From: Capitella teleta
Taxonomy: Eukaryota; Annelida; Polychaeta; Capitellidae
Direction of reading: 5' to 3'
DNA length: 64,000 nucleotides
NCBI GenBank assembly: GCA_000328365.1
Contig: KB292835.1
Coordinates: 283,385 to 347,384 of the forward strand
A program made the translations under genes and the position numbers. Positions within the stretch are counted from its first letter, which is position 1. Every line of letters begins with the position of its first letter. Shown in pieces: positions 36,101 through 48,000 of the stretch. The notes beneath the pieces are model-generated. The model was not told where the DNA came from. It searched no databases and saw only the letters and a program-made list of their open reading frames with translations.

Positions 36101-36478
36101 TTGCTTCTAATCTTTCTTTTCTTCCTGTCTTTCTTCCTGAAAATCAAGAAAATTACCCAGAGTTCAGTACAGATTCAGCACAATTTCTGTTTGTCAAAAA
36201 ATGTGCGTCAATTGAAACATATTAGAGCTCGCCAATCCTCACTCGCTGAATATGCTCAACGACATTCATTAAAAATGATTCAAGACAGGAGCCTCGGAGG
36301 CTAATCATAAGTGCATTGGTGAGAATAAATTGAATACAAAATCAACTCACTTCGACTGAGTTGCTTTCTTCTCCGAAGCAACATCGAACATCTGATGAAA
36401 AGTATCTCCAAGAAATTCACTTCTCATATTTTGCTCGGCAATGGACCGATTCAAAGGGATCAGAGCCACTGACGCCAT
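18117..36478 (-). CDS. MYCBP2: E3 ubiquitin-protein ligase MYCBP2 (PHR family: PAM/Highwire/RPM-1)
   Basis: A complete giant gene of many exons with short introns. MYCBP2 is a RING-linked RCR ligase controlling axon growth, synapse formation and DLK turnover. Start at 36478 (MASVALIP...), stop at 18117 after the family C-terminus [11 protein letters not shown]. Domains in order: a Lys-rich N-terminus; RCC1-like repeats (about 34500-32600; [22 protein letters not shown]); PHR1 (about 31520-30850); PHR2 (about 29540-29050); a third beta-sandwich block (28400-28060); a filamin-type domain (27290-26650); two SH3-like repeats (26600-25750); a Ser/Pro-rich linker (25640-24000); a Cys/His/Gly-rich block (23300-23070; PVTYHM...HPGCG); a DOC/APC10 domain (21510-20790; [15 protein letters not shown]); a B-box-like finger (about 19650); RING (about 19050-18880; CMICFTEAL); and the tandem-cysteine catalytic domain (18800-18117). 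Both relay cysteines are present, at codons 18593-18595 (FGGEVRC) and 18380-18382 ([10 protein letters not shown]). No disabling change was seen. Confidence 0.98.
24508..24590. repeat. (AAT)n microsatellite in a MYCBP2 intron
   Basis: Interrupted AAT units (with AGT and AGA variants) in the intron between the Ser-rich linker exons; on the coding strand it reads ATT/ACT/TTC. Confidence 0.9.
26458..26493. repeat. (ATCATTCA)n short tandem repeat in a MYCBP2 intron
   Basis: Four to five copies of an AATCATTC unit just after an exon/intron border. Related GATTGATTGAAT copies occur at about 34318-34365 in another MYCBP2 intron. Confidence 0.85.
31066..31172 (-). repeat. Polypyrimidine minisatellite in a MYCBP2 intron
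   Basis: Six or seven copies of a roughly 15-16-bp unit, CACCTCCTCTTTTT on the coding strand, fill the whole intron between the exon ending ...YECGL and the exon [11 protein letters not shown]. Each copy is itself a polypyrimidine tract and the array runs straight into the acceptor. Confidence 0.85.
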
Positions 36479-36640
36479 TTTGAAGTCTTTTTCCTCCACA
36501 CTATCTGTACTGAATGCTAGTACTCGCTACTAGCACCAGTACCACTCGCTACTCACTCAGTCACGTGACGTACTCGGCATTGATGAGTATGATGGTCAGT
36601 GCTGCCGCAATTGCACTTTCCATCGGTTTGTTTTGCAATC
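36479..36640 (-). promoter_or_regulatory. MYCBP2 upstream region with palindromic E-box
   Basis: Within 100 bp of the MYCBP2 start lies TCACGTGACG (36561-36570), nearly the same extended E-box (GTCACGTGAC) as upstream of ATRX. Just downstream of it are short repeats of CTAGTACTCGCTACTAGCACC type. No TATA box or initiator is evident. Confidence 0.4.
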
Positions 36641-38344
36641 ATCGTTTCCCATGATCTACCAATTATATTCCCAAAATGAAAGAGTTCAAGTGGCAATAAG
36701 TTAATAGCGCTTCTAAATTATCCCTTTTACAACCATCTGATGCAATAATACAATTTTTCCGTTGATTTTTAGGTCAAAATATTATTTTGACAGCAGTGAA
36801 CTTGTTGACTTCCGCTGGTGGATCAGACGGAAATGTGGCCTGAATTTTCGAATCATAACGTACTTTCCCCCTTGTTTCGTAAACTCTTCATCCAGTAACA
36901 TAAATTATATTCTCATAACGCACCCATGTACCGCGGTGACTGCGGACTACTGAGTAAAATACTGAAACGGCTCTTCGGAGAAAAATCGATCACACAACCA
37001 AAAAATCCAACCTGTCCGTTTGGTCATAGACCTGAAGTCACATTGAGGTGTCTAGTCAGTCAAAGTTTGTGATAATTGGCCGGCAATCACATGTGTATCT
37101 ATAATGGAAAACTTCATATTCAGCCCACTTACGGATTTGATTACTGTAGCAATTAGTAAATAATGATTGCGTTAATTTGATGAACCGATCTCGAGTCGGA
37201 TAGGTGCAAAACTTCAGAAGGGGCGAATGGAATGCGATCGTGGTGGCGGGAAACGTGGGTAGGGAGTTGCGGTGCTCCTACGTGCACGTGCCAATTAAAA
37301 GTAGCGCTTTCTAGCTGTGTCGTCTTGAACTCGCGTTCTTACCTGGATGCTGAGCCTTTCCGAGATGCTCAGCCAGTACTGAGTACTATACTGTTTTGTG
37401 CTTTCTTATGCGAAAATTATGCTATTTTCAGGTGACATTGAAGCTGTTACGCATTTCTAACCGAATATCTTGTTTCGATGCTCCTGAATATGCCAGATCT
37501 GAGCAGAATACCTCAACCCTGATTATCCTTTAGCCCAGGGCCTATGCTCCCAATCATCTGAGGTTGGGTTTTGCAAACACCAGGAAGGAATTTTGTTGTC
37601 TGTGTTTTTTTCTTGTTGGAATGTCGATCGTGGCAATCCACTGATCTTGTCTGGAAGTCGATGACCTTGGACTTTTTTTCCTGGTCCTGCGATGGACATG
37701 AGGACTTCTAGTCTTGTAAACTGAAGAAGCTATAGGTGGCGTTAGGGGTCCTCCAAAAGACGTGTACACATTCGACAGCCTCCCTTGACAATGGTTGCAT
37801 CACTTTAATGAATGGGTCAGGCATTCCCATTCCCCAGCATAGCCACGGGACATCGATCGACTGTTTAATAAATTAAGTGATTATGAATTAGTGTGTGATC
37901 GCCAATTTCGCCAGCTCCATGTCCCACGGATACAGACAACAATTGTGTTATACATGTAATTAAAGGAAGGATAGAGAGCCAAAGGACTCAGAGACTTCGG
38001 GAGTTTATTCCAGTTCTTGGATCATAGCCCAGGACATTTTAAACAATATTTTGGTGGTCATTTCCATTCAAGTCTCGGTTCGGTAATGGTTGGGATATAA
38101 CAAGCAGAAACAATACAATGTACCGAATGGCTTGAGTTCAGACGCACTTCAAATTGCTCACAACATGTAATGAGAGTTAATTGAAACGGGCAGCGGTTGG
38201 CGCTGCATGGTCTCGTCTCCGCCCCATGCAGCCTCGGAAATGTTCAGTACTTCGGTTGTTCACACAGAATTGAGAAACAAAGACCAAGTGACGTCAGAGC
38301 TGGTTGAACTTGCCATCATCTAATTCTTATGTGATTGACACATA
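36641..38344. other. Intergenic spacer upstream of the MITE
   Basis: No exon, RNA gene or transposon recognised. Two CATAACG words lie near 36853-36905. Short open frames are not supported by codon pattern or similarity. Confidence 0.5.
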
Positions 38345-39100
38345 CAGTCAGACGCCGTTAATCCGCCCTCCCCCGTTCCCAAGGAAACAGACGGCGGATT
38401 AACGAAAAGGGCGGATTACATGTCAGACCACAAATAAATCAGATGCCGTACAAAAACTCATGTACCATATATAGTAGCATGTACCATTAGGTTACAAGCA
38501 GGTTGTTGGAAAAAAAACCCCGATCAAATGAAGTGGGCAATGTAGAGAGTAGAGAAAATAACTTAAGGGTGATTGTTGTGGGCTCTCATATACATGTGTA
38601 CGTGGATCAGTTCTGACTCTCCCAGTTTCAATTCCACTCGCTTCTCCATTCTATTTCATGCTCTCCACTCACAACTCCCGTCGTTCGTTCTGCTCCTGAA
38701 CATCGCCTAACTGAGCGACCAATTAAATTAAAAGTAAGTCAGTCATGCAGACATAAAGGAATTGATATGGCGACGATACCAGCATTTGATTTATTTGTTT
38801 GATTAACTTCCTAAACGTTGAATAGGTGGAGGGGCGCCATTTGTTGTTTAATTTACTTCACTTAAAAAAAAAAGGCTGACAATTGAGGTGTCGTGTCTAG
38901 GATATTTTGAAGGGCGCATTACATATGTAATTTATAATGGTACAGTGTAGATTTGTTCCCGAGAATCGTGGTCGGAGGCGGATTAACGAAAGGGCGGATT
39001 ACATGACACAATTAACATTACAAACGATTCGTCATTGGGATTTTAGAGCGGATTACGAAAAAGGCGGATTACATGACGGCAGATTAACGGGGTCTGACTG
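38345..39100. mobile_element. Non-autonomous Tc1/mariner-superfamily (pogo-like) MITE
   Basis: A 756-bp element bounded by TA on both sides (38343-38344 and 39101-39102), the target-site duplication of Tc1/mariner/pogo elements. Terminal inverted repeats start CAGTCAGACGCCGTTAATC on the left and, reverse-complemented, CAGTCAGACCCCGTTAATC on the right; about 21 of 23 bases match. Subterminal direct copies of GGCGGATTAACGAAA and GGGCGGATTACATG occur at about 38393-38422, 38977-39003 and 39050-39077. No transposase frame is present, so movement would have needed an enzyme supplied elsewhere. Confidence 0.88.
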
Positions 39101-39102
39101 TA

Positions 39103-42046
39103 TGTGTAGTCTTCTGTTCTCTTCTGGGATTCCGGTCGTGTCATAGAGTAACTTTATATGATTTCTATGAAATACCCCATGTCCAGATTATGATAATTAT
39201 GCATTGCACTATACCAAAGAATATTGACCATACATATTTATTACTGTTTATATTCATGTATAAATAGAATGTGCACATTCCAAAGTTCATGCAAACTTTT
39301 CATTTACCAGTAATTCTCGGATCTATGCAAATGGATATACAATTATGCATGTACAATTTGTCTAAAATGAATGAAGATAAGTGTGTTATTAACGGTGAAT
39401 GATGAAATCAGAAATTAACAACACTTATTGAATAATGAAGGATTTTCTATTCCCCTTAGTCTGGGTAGCACCGAAGATCGTGTATATGATTACACAATGT
39501 CTGTAGCTTCATAAGTTCATATAATAGAATATAGGATCTTTGGTAACAGTGCAATACGGTTTACACAAGCCGTTCGAAATTCCGACATTCTGATGCTTAA
39601 AATATGCCGCTGAGTATACCTTCGACTGCCAATCAGCGCAGCGTCGTTGAATATTCATGAGTGCATGGGCGGAGCCTAATGTCGTCCCCGCTACCTGCAT
39701 AAAATAATGTGTTACAATGTTGTGAGTGATTGGAGTGAGTGCAAGCTAGCGACGTTCGGGATTAAATTGTGTGGATTATTCGTGAATGAAGCATGGATTC
39801 GAATTGGATTTAAGTCTTTCAGGGAATAATGTTCCCAAAGCGCAGAAATCGAGAGAAATCGGTGAGTTGTCGGCTTCGATATTTGTTTTGTGAGGGCACC
39901 TGTGAAGTGATATTCAGGTAGCGACATGTGCGATCGAGGGCTAAATACGGCATCGGGCCCTTTATGCTAAACGGACTGATTGTAGCAATGACCAGTCATT
40001 ATGCTGACTGCACGGCCGAGCTATACCTGTTAAATTGAATCGTAGACATTCTTATCGAGATCCAATCATTAAATTTTGCAATGTAATATTGATCAGATCG
40101 AAGTCAACCAGACAAAGCAATATCAATAGATATTGGGAAATTGATGAAAATGCGTCCGAATTCGTTTCACGTATACAGGACAGATACTTTATGTTATCGA
40201 TAACAAAACAGTACTCATAATATATACTTGGCCCTGTGAAGTGTCATTATTTGATCGTTATCTATAGATATCTGTGCATATTTATCATGTAATAGCATGT
40301 TAAGGACGATGTATCAAACAAACTCTTCAGCGTAACTCGATCTAAGATCTTGACCGATTTTCGCGCTTATATTGGAGTCAGACGAGATTAATTTACAGTC
40401 GGTTGAATTAAGACCCTATTAAACACCCAAGTTTAAGAGATTCCTAGTTGAATTGAGGTGATATTTGTTTAACTTGAACAAACACTGATAAACTGACGGT
40501 GAACGAAGCGACTCTCGATTTAGTCAACACGCTCCTGTTGACCAAGGAGCTTAATTTTCTTTTCTTCAAATTTTTTATTACTTTTCGTGATTTTCCTGAG
40601 AACAGCATGAACGGCATGTATTTATAGGACATCGATTATGGCTTTTGGGTTCTGCATAACTGCATCGAGAAATTATTCAAAATAATGTCTTAGTAATTAT
40701 CATGGAAAATCACCATGCTAAGAAGTATAAAGCCTAAAATATATGCTCTCGTATACGTATTTCCTCAACGCAATTAATTCGGGAACTCGGGATATGCACA
40801 TGTGTCAGACTAACATTGCAATATGTTCAGCCCAAACAGAGTGGTCGGTCTTTGATTTTTGCTTCCCGTGAACAGCATGAATTAATGATCGAATGACGTG
40901 CAATTTGCCACTGGTTCCAGACAGGCAACTCTTGTAACAGATTTCCCCTTCAATGCTCGGATTTAATGTTTCTCTTGCAAGTGGAGTGCACTGCAAAACG
41001 TAATCATTAACATATTATTATTAAAATAAAATCTAGAATGGACCTTGTGTCTGATGTCTATCGCATCGCTGATCAATATATATAATTAATATTTTACCAT
41101 AACTGATCGAACTGAGGAATAATGAACCATTCGTAACATTTTATTCTATAACACGTGATGCTCTGCAGTATCGTATACTAGTAGCAGTTTAGAAGGAGAA
41201 ATTTATAGTTACACATATTACTTATTTACCTAGGCTAGTCCCATAAGTGTGCCAGAATATCCGTTTGCACACTCTGGGTTGTTGACTATTTACCTAATAG
41301 GTATACGTTGTGTGTATTTTGGTGTATTCCAAGTTTGGAGTTGGTGGTTTGGTTTATTTTATTTTTAAGAGATAACAGTCGCAAATAGAATTATATATAA
41401 TGCCGACACCCGGAGATGTGTATGGCAGTTGTTTTACTGCTTATTTACTAGTATAATCAGTGCATTACTAAAAGGCCAACTGAAAGTTAATGATGATTGA
41501 GGCAGTAGATCCCAATAATCAATAATTCTCATGTTATGTAAAAAAAAAAAAAAAAAAAAAAAAAATCTTCGATTAATTAATTACGCCGATTTTTTTTTTT
41601 TATATATCCCAGAGCGTGTGTTGAGCACATGCAGAGGAATGAGAGGATCATTGAAATAGGATCAATGATTTATGGCACGTAGCATGAAATGAATATCGGA
41701 TTAATGATTAATCAGCTATGAGGAAATAAAAATCAAATACGCTGAGCTATCGACCTATGAATACTGAGAATTTATTGTAAATCTGCTGCACGTGTTTGAA
41801 CTTTGACTTCTAGTATTTGGCTGCGTGAGGCTATTACGAGTTACTTCTGCATGTGTCTGCGAGAAAGCAAGCGTTGTTCTCGATAAAGGCATTCTCAGCC
41901 ATTCACCATTTTCATTTACAAAAATTCTAAAAGCTTACCATGCATGCAGTGATGCACAGAATTATGCAGAATCTGACCAAATGGTTTCTCCCTCAGAAGT
42001 TAGCTGACAGCAGAAGAGGGCACTGCAGCCCCCCCGCCCCGCCGCC
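39103..42046. other. Intergenic region upstream of FAT4
   Basis: Mostly AT-rich and unassigned. A compact segment at 39640-39690 has CCAATCAGCG and GGGCGGAGCC, resembling CCAAT and GC boxes, and a good donor word (GGTGAGT) lies at 39861-39867. Together they could mark a non-coding first exon of FAT4 spliced to an acceptor near 42010, but this is inference. A 27-base poly-A run lies near 41540. Immediately before the FAT4 start the text GCCGCCATGC is a strong Kozak context. Confidence 0.35.
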
Positions 42047-45000
42047 ATGCGTCCTCCTTTGATGTGGCTCGTCCTCATCCTGCTCCTCCAGATCATCCCT
42101 ACCGTCACCCAGGATGCATCCACCATTTCCGAGCACGTCTATTTTGAGATCTCCGAAGGTCTTTCTCCTAACGCCGTAGTGGGCTCGATCCCGACCCGGA
42201 GTGGCCTCGTCTACGCCCTTAGTGAGCCTTCGGAGGAATTCCAGTTGGATTCGTCCACTGGCACCATCAGGACGCGGGTGACGCTGGACAGGGAAGCGCT
42301 GGAGGACGACACCATAGATCTGTTTGTGAAAAGTATCCCGGTCGCAAAACATCTAATCGAGGTACGGATTTCTGTGCTGGATGTGAATGACAACCGGCCC
42401 GTGTACAATCCACCCTCCATCGAAGTCTCCTTCATGGAAACTGACAATCCTGGCACTCAAGTTGTGCTGGACACAGCGTCTGACCAGGACATTGGGTCAA
42501 ATGGAATGACCAACAATTATGAGATTATCTCCGGTAACGAGGAGGGCAAGTTCCGTCTTGTGCACCTCACGGACACCTCAGTCCGACTCATGTATCTTGA
42601 GAACCGCGTGACTCTAGATCGAGAAGAACGCGATTTATATCAACTGAACATCTCTGCTCGTGACGGAGGCAATCCTCCCTTGTACGGCTACCTGCAAGTG
42701 AACGTCACCATCAAAGACTACAACGACCATCCTCCTTTATTTGACCAAAGTGATTATTCAGCAGAAATCAACGAAACCGCTTCACCAGGCACTTACATAT
42801 TGAAGGTCACAGCAACTGACCAAGACATTGGCCCAAATGGCCAGATCACCTATAGCATCGTGAGTGACGATTATAATCAATTTGGAATCGACCCATTGAC
42901 TGGAGAAGTCAGCACTCTGAAACCTTTGAGTTGCTTTCGTTCTTGTGATCCTTCCAGTTTGACATGCAAACAGAAATCCTGCCTCATCACAGTGGAAGCC
43001 AGGGACAATGGCCGACCCTTCCCCTTGACCGGTCGCGCCTTCGTTTCTGTGATCCTCGTTGATGTCAATGACCACGACCCAGTGGTCAACTTCAAATACA
43101 CGTCTTTAGGACCATACGCCACCGTTGAAGAGGGCGCTAAGGAAGGCGAGACTGTCATTGCTCTGGTGAGTGTAACAGACCTTGACGAAGGGGTCAACGG
43201 TCAGACGGAAGCCACCATCACCAAGGGCAACGAACTTGGCCATTTTGTGCTGGAATCCTCGGCCGTCATCCCGGGCTTTAATCTCCTCAAAGTGGCCGGC
43301 AAGTTGGACAGAGAGAAAGTCAGCCGCTACAACATCACAGTGCAGGCTCGTGATTTTGGTAATCCACCTCGCACATCCCAGAACTACCTCATCATCGTCG
43401 TCAATGACATCAATGATCACCAACCAGTTTTCCAAAAAGTGTCGTATTCCAAGGAGTTCAGGGAAGATCTTCCTCTAGGTAGCTTTGTCGCCAGTGTCAC
43501 AGCCACTGACAACGACACCGGTATCAACGCAGCTATTACATATGAAATTACATCAGGCAACGATCTGGGTTGGTTCGAAATCGGCTCCAACACTGGGCTA
43601 GTTATCACTGCCAAGCCGCTGGATCGCGAGCAGACAAGTCGGGTACAGCTGACCATTCTAGCCAGAGATGGAGCGGTGATGTCATACTCCAGCTCAACAA
43701 CATTGAGCATCACCATCACTGACGTAAACGATGAAGCGCCAACATTCTCGCCGAGTGAAAGTTCTCTCAGTTTCCCAGAAGGTACCCGAGCGGGTATAGC
43801 CCTCATGACGTTCACTGCCATGGATAGGGACGAAGGGAAGAACGGTTCTGTGCAGTATCTGTTGGATCCATCTGTGGACCTCCTCTATCCTGCTATGTTC
43901 CAAGTACACCCTGAAAGCGGAACCTTGCGAAACCTCCAAGAGTTTGACAGAGAGTCTTTCTCGGACTACACCGTACGAGTGATTGCCGTTGATGAAGGCG
44001 AACTTCCTCTGAGCTCCACAGCCACGCTCTTCATCACTGTGGACGATCTGAATGATAACCCTCCAGTGTTCTATCCGTCTTCGTACTATGCCTCTGTTTT
44101 AGAAGGCATCGGGACAGGAGTATCAGTCGTGCAAGTTACAGCCAGCGACGCTGACGACGGAAACAATGCTGTCATTCTGTTCTCTCTGTCACATAACTCC
44201 AACTCATTTGAGATCGAGCGTGAGACTGGTTGGATCAAGACCACCGAAGCCCTGACGAGCAAGAAGTACACACTGGCTGTCTCTGCCAGTGATGCTGGCG
44301 GTTTACCTGCCGCTGAATCAGCCATCGTGGAGATTTCCGTCGTCAGAGAGCAGGAACCAGCTCCTATCTTCAGTCAACCAGCTGGTTACTCGTTTAGCAT
44401 ATCAGAGGATAACACAGCTCACGTGATAGGTCGAAGTGCAGGTCAGGTCAGGGCATCAGGTCAAGGCCAGCTTTTGTATAGTATCATAAATGGAGATGAC
44501 AATGGAGATTTTGTGGTTGGATCCATCAATGGCCAAATCAAGACGGCGAAAGGAATCGACCGGGAAATCGTCCAGTTCTATTCACTCACTGTCATTGCTT
44601 CCAGCGACACCTACTTCTCATCTGTTGAAGTCAACATCACCATCAACGACCTCAATGATAATTCACCCGTCTTCCAACTGCCAGCCATCGCCACCACTGT
44701 GAAAGAGAACTGGCCGGTCGGCCATGACGTGCACCTTGCCTCTGCAGTTGACCCGGACGCCGGCAGCAATGGCAGGCTGACCTACCGCCTGATGCCGGGA
44801 TCATCATCTGTATTTGTCATTGACGAAGTCACTGGAATGATCACCGTCGCTCAGCCCCTCAGTCAGCTCACTGACTCGGTTGTTGACCTGTTTGTAGAAG
44901 CCAAGGACGGTGGCGTGCCGTCGCTTTCCAGTCAACAAACTGTGCATATTCACATCGAAGATATCAACGACCACACTCCAGCGTTTGATTTGAAGTCTTA

Positions 45001-48000
45001 CGAGGTTTCAGTTAGCGAGGCTGAAGAAGTCAACTCTCGCTTCTTCGACGTCACAGCAGTTGACAGCGATATTGGTCTCAATGGGCATGTTACCTATGAG
45101 ATCGTTGGTGGCAACAAAGAAAGGAAATTTGGCATTTTTCCCGATGGTGCTCTGTATATTACGCAGCCTCTCGACCGTGAAGCAGTCAGCCTATACGTCC
45201 TGACCATAAGGGCACGTGACATGGGTTCTCCACAGCGGTCTTCCCTGACGAATGTCACCATATCAGTGCTTGACAACAACGACAATGATCCAAAGTTTTC
45301 CAATAAAACGTTCAGTTTTGAGCTTGTAGAGAACAGCCCAAGAGGAACATCGGTTGGTACAGTGTATGCCTCTGATAGAGACACAGGACGCAATGCTGAG
45401 ATGTCCTACCATATTGACGGCGAGAGCAGTGGTTTTGCCATTGACCCAAGAAGTGGAATGTTAGTGGCAACTGTCCCTTTTGATCGCGAGTCTGTCATCA
45501 GTGAGTTTGGGTCTGATGTTGTGAAGTTGTCCGTGGTTGTGGAAGATGGAGGAGAGCCGAGAAGACAAGATCGCTCAGCTGTCGATGTCCGCATCAAAGA
45601 CCTCAATGACAATCCTCCAGTATTTGCTCAAAGCATTTCTCAACTGACTCTGTATGAGAACACAGATGTTGGCTCGCAGATTGCAACGGTTTCAGCGAAT
45701 GACGCTGACTCTGGGGTGAATGCTGAGCTGCATTACTCCATCCTGGGTGGTGATGGGACGTTTGCAATTGACCCGCTGTTAGGTCAGATATCTCTGAATA
45801 AGGGCGTTGACCGTGAGACTCACGATTCATATCGCTTGACCATCATGGCCATGGACAATGGAGAGCCACCTCTAAGCGGCACAACCATTGTGTCGGTCAG
45901 TCTGCTGGATTTCAACGACAATCGACCAGAGTTTGTCATGTATGAGAATGCAAGTATTTCTGAAGCAACTGAAGTTGGACGAGAACTGTTTACTGTGAAA
46001 GCTATTGATGAAGATCTGGGGCTGAATGGATTCGTGGAATACAGTATTGCAGGCGGAAACGTCGGCACAGCCTTCCACATAGACTCCAACAGTGGCAGGC
46101 TTAGCTTGGCATCTCCCCTGGACTACGAGCAGCAGTCGCTGTATATCTTGGAGATCCAAGCTCATGACCTGGGCACCCCTGCAATGGTGAGCACAGTGTC
46201 GTGTTGGGTGAACATTCGGGATGAGAACGACCATGCCCCCCTCTTCTCAAGTTCTCCTATTGTTGGCTTTGTAACCGAAGACGCTCCAGTTTCAACATCA
46301 GTCTTACTGATCTCGGCGATCGACGGTGATTCTGGTAGCAATGGCAACGTCCTCTACACCCTCAAGCGCCAGGAGCCCCCGGGAAGAGCCTTCGAAATTG
46401 ACGCACAAACTGGAGTGATCACCACAGCGAAAAGCTTGGACCACGAAATGGCTGAATCGTACCAACTGACGATCGTAGCAGCGGACCAGGCTTACCCTTC
46501 CTCCGCTCGGAAGTCATCCGAGAAAATCGTCACCATCAACGTTCACGACTTGAATGACAATGCTCCTGACTTCACTTCCGTTACGGCTGTTCCTGTCCTC
46601 ATTGGCTCCCTCGCTAACACCCTCGTCACCACCGTGACTGCCGTTGATCGTGACAGCGGTATGAACGGTCGTGTGAACTATGAAATCTACAATGGAGACA
46701 CAGATATGTTCAGGATTAATTCTGACACTGGGGACCTTTACTTGAGGTCGAATCTGAACAGCCAGGTCCTCACTTATGACTTGACCATTCGCGCCAGGGA
46801 CAACGGGCCAGACCGGAAGTCCAACTTCTTCCAGCTCACCATCTTTGCTCGCTCCAGTGATGACAATGGACCTTCTTTCTCCCAGACTTCATACTCTGGG
46901 CAAGTGTATGAAAATGTCCCGGCTGGAACCAGCATTGTCGCGGTGTCGGCAAGCTACCCAATGGCGTCCACTGGTTCAATCGAATATTACATAACTTCCA
47001 TCTCATCTGCTGGAAGCCCTCAACCAAGAATGTTCCAGATCCAACCAACATCAGGCCTGATCAGCACATCCCAGGAACTGGATCGTGAGACTGGTTTTGA
47101 CGTCTTCAATCTCGACGTGTATGCCATCGACAAAAGCTCTAATTCTCCGCGGACCAACAAATGCACGGTTAGTAATTGCAAATTTCTTGTGTTCTATCGT
47201 GTTTCAAACCTTCCCTCATATTTCTTATTTTTTATCATCATAATCGTGACCCTCCTTCGCCTGGTTCATTATTATAATTTCCCGATGTTTCTGTCACCGA
47301 CATTGTCATGTTGGCATAGGCTTACAACTCTAACATATTTCGCTATAATATAATAATAGGACTGTATTTCTCGTGGTTTCAATACAATAGCACGCATGCA
47401 TTGTCATGCAACATCGCCATTAACCCGTCTGTGATTCTGACCGCTTGACCATCGGGCAGTGCGTGTCCATCCTGTGAAAGCGTCTAATTTAGTCCTCTGA
47501 ATCTCACGCAATGTGTTACAATAAAGGGGGTGCCTGCGGCAATATTGCAGGAAATTGTGAAAACGCAGATTCTCTTCGCAGTTCACAGTGAGTCCTGAAA
47601 AACTCACTTGAAAGCATTTGCATCTGAATGGGCCTGGCGCTCCATGGCGGAATTCCTTTAAAACCTTGAAAAAATATTATTCAACAGCAATTTAGGCCCG
47701 CATTGTGAATTGTGCGCTAGTCATTCTATATGTGTTGTTTTAACGTGTGATCACTTTTTTTGGGGCCTAGTATCGTTTCGAAATCTCCGCATCATTATTC
47801 ACGATAAAAACTCGCTAAAAGTATTTTCACCGAGTCACCGAGTGTGATGAAATATGTACTCGGGATATTTGAAGCGTTGGTTGAAATGCGAAAACCAGAC
47901 CTCCCCTGACGGATACTGATTAATGGACTCGCCTTTGCTCTTTGATCTACGGAGTGGACGATCCAACTCCCTTATTAGGGGTGACACTATGATCGATTCA

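Noticed and set aside
36762-36953. Short open frame upstream of MYCBP2
   Set aside because: Codon pattern looks random and no partner exon was found; it overlaps the CATAACG words.
39509-39700. Minus-strand open frame upstream of FAT4
   Set aside because: Contains CCAAT and GC-box-like sequence and no protein similarity; more likely regulatory DNA.
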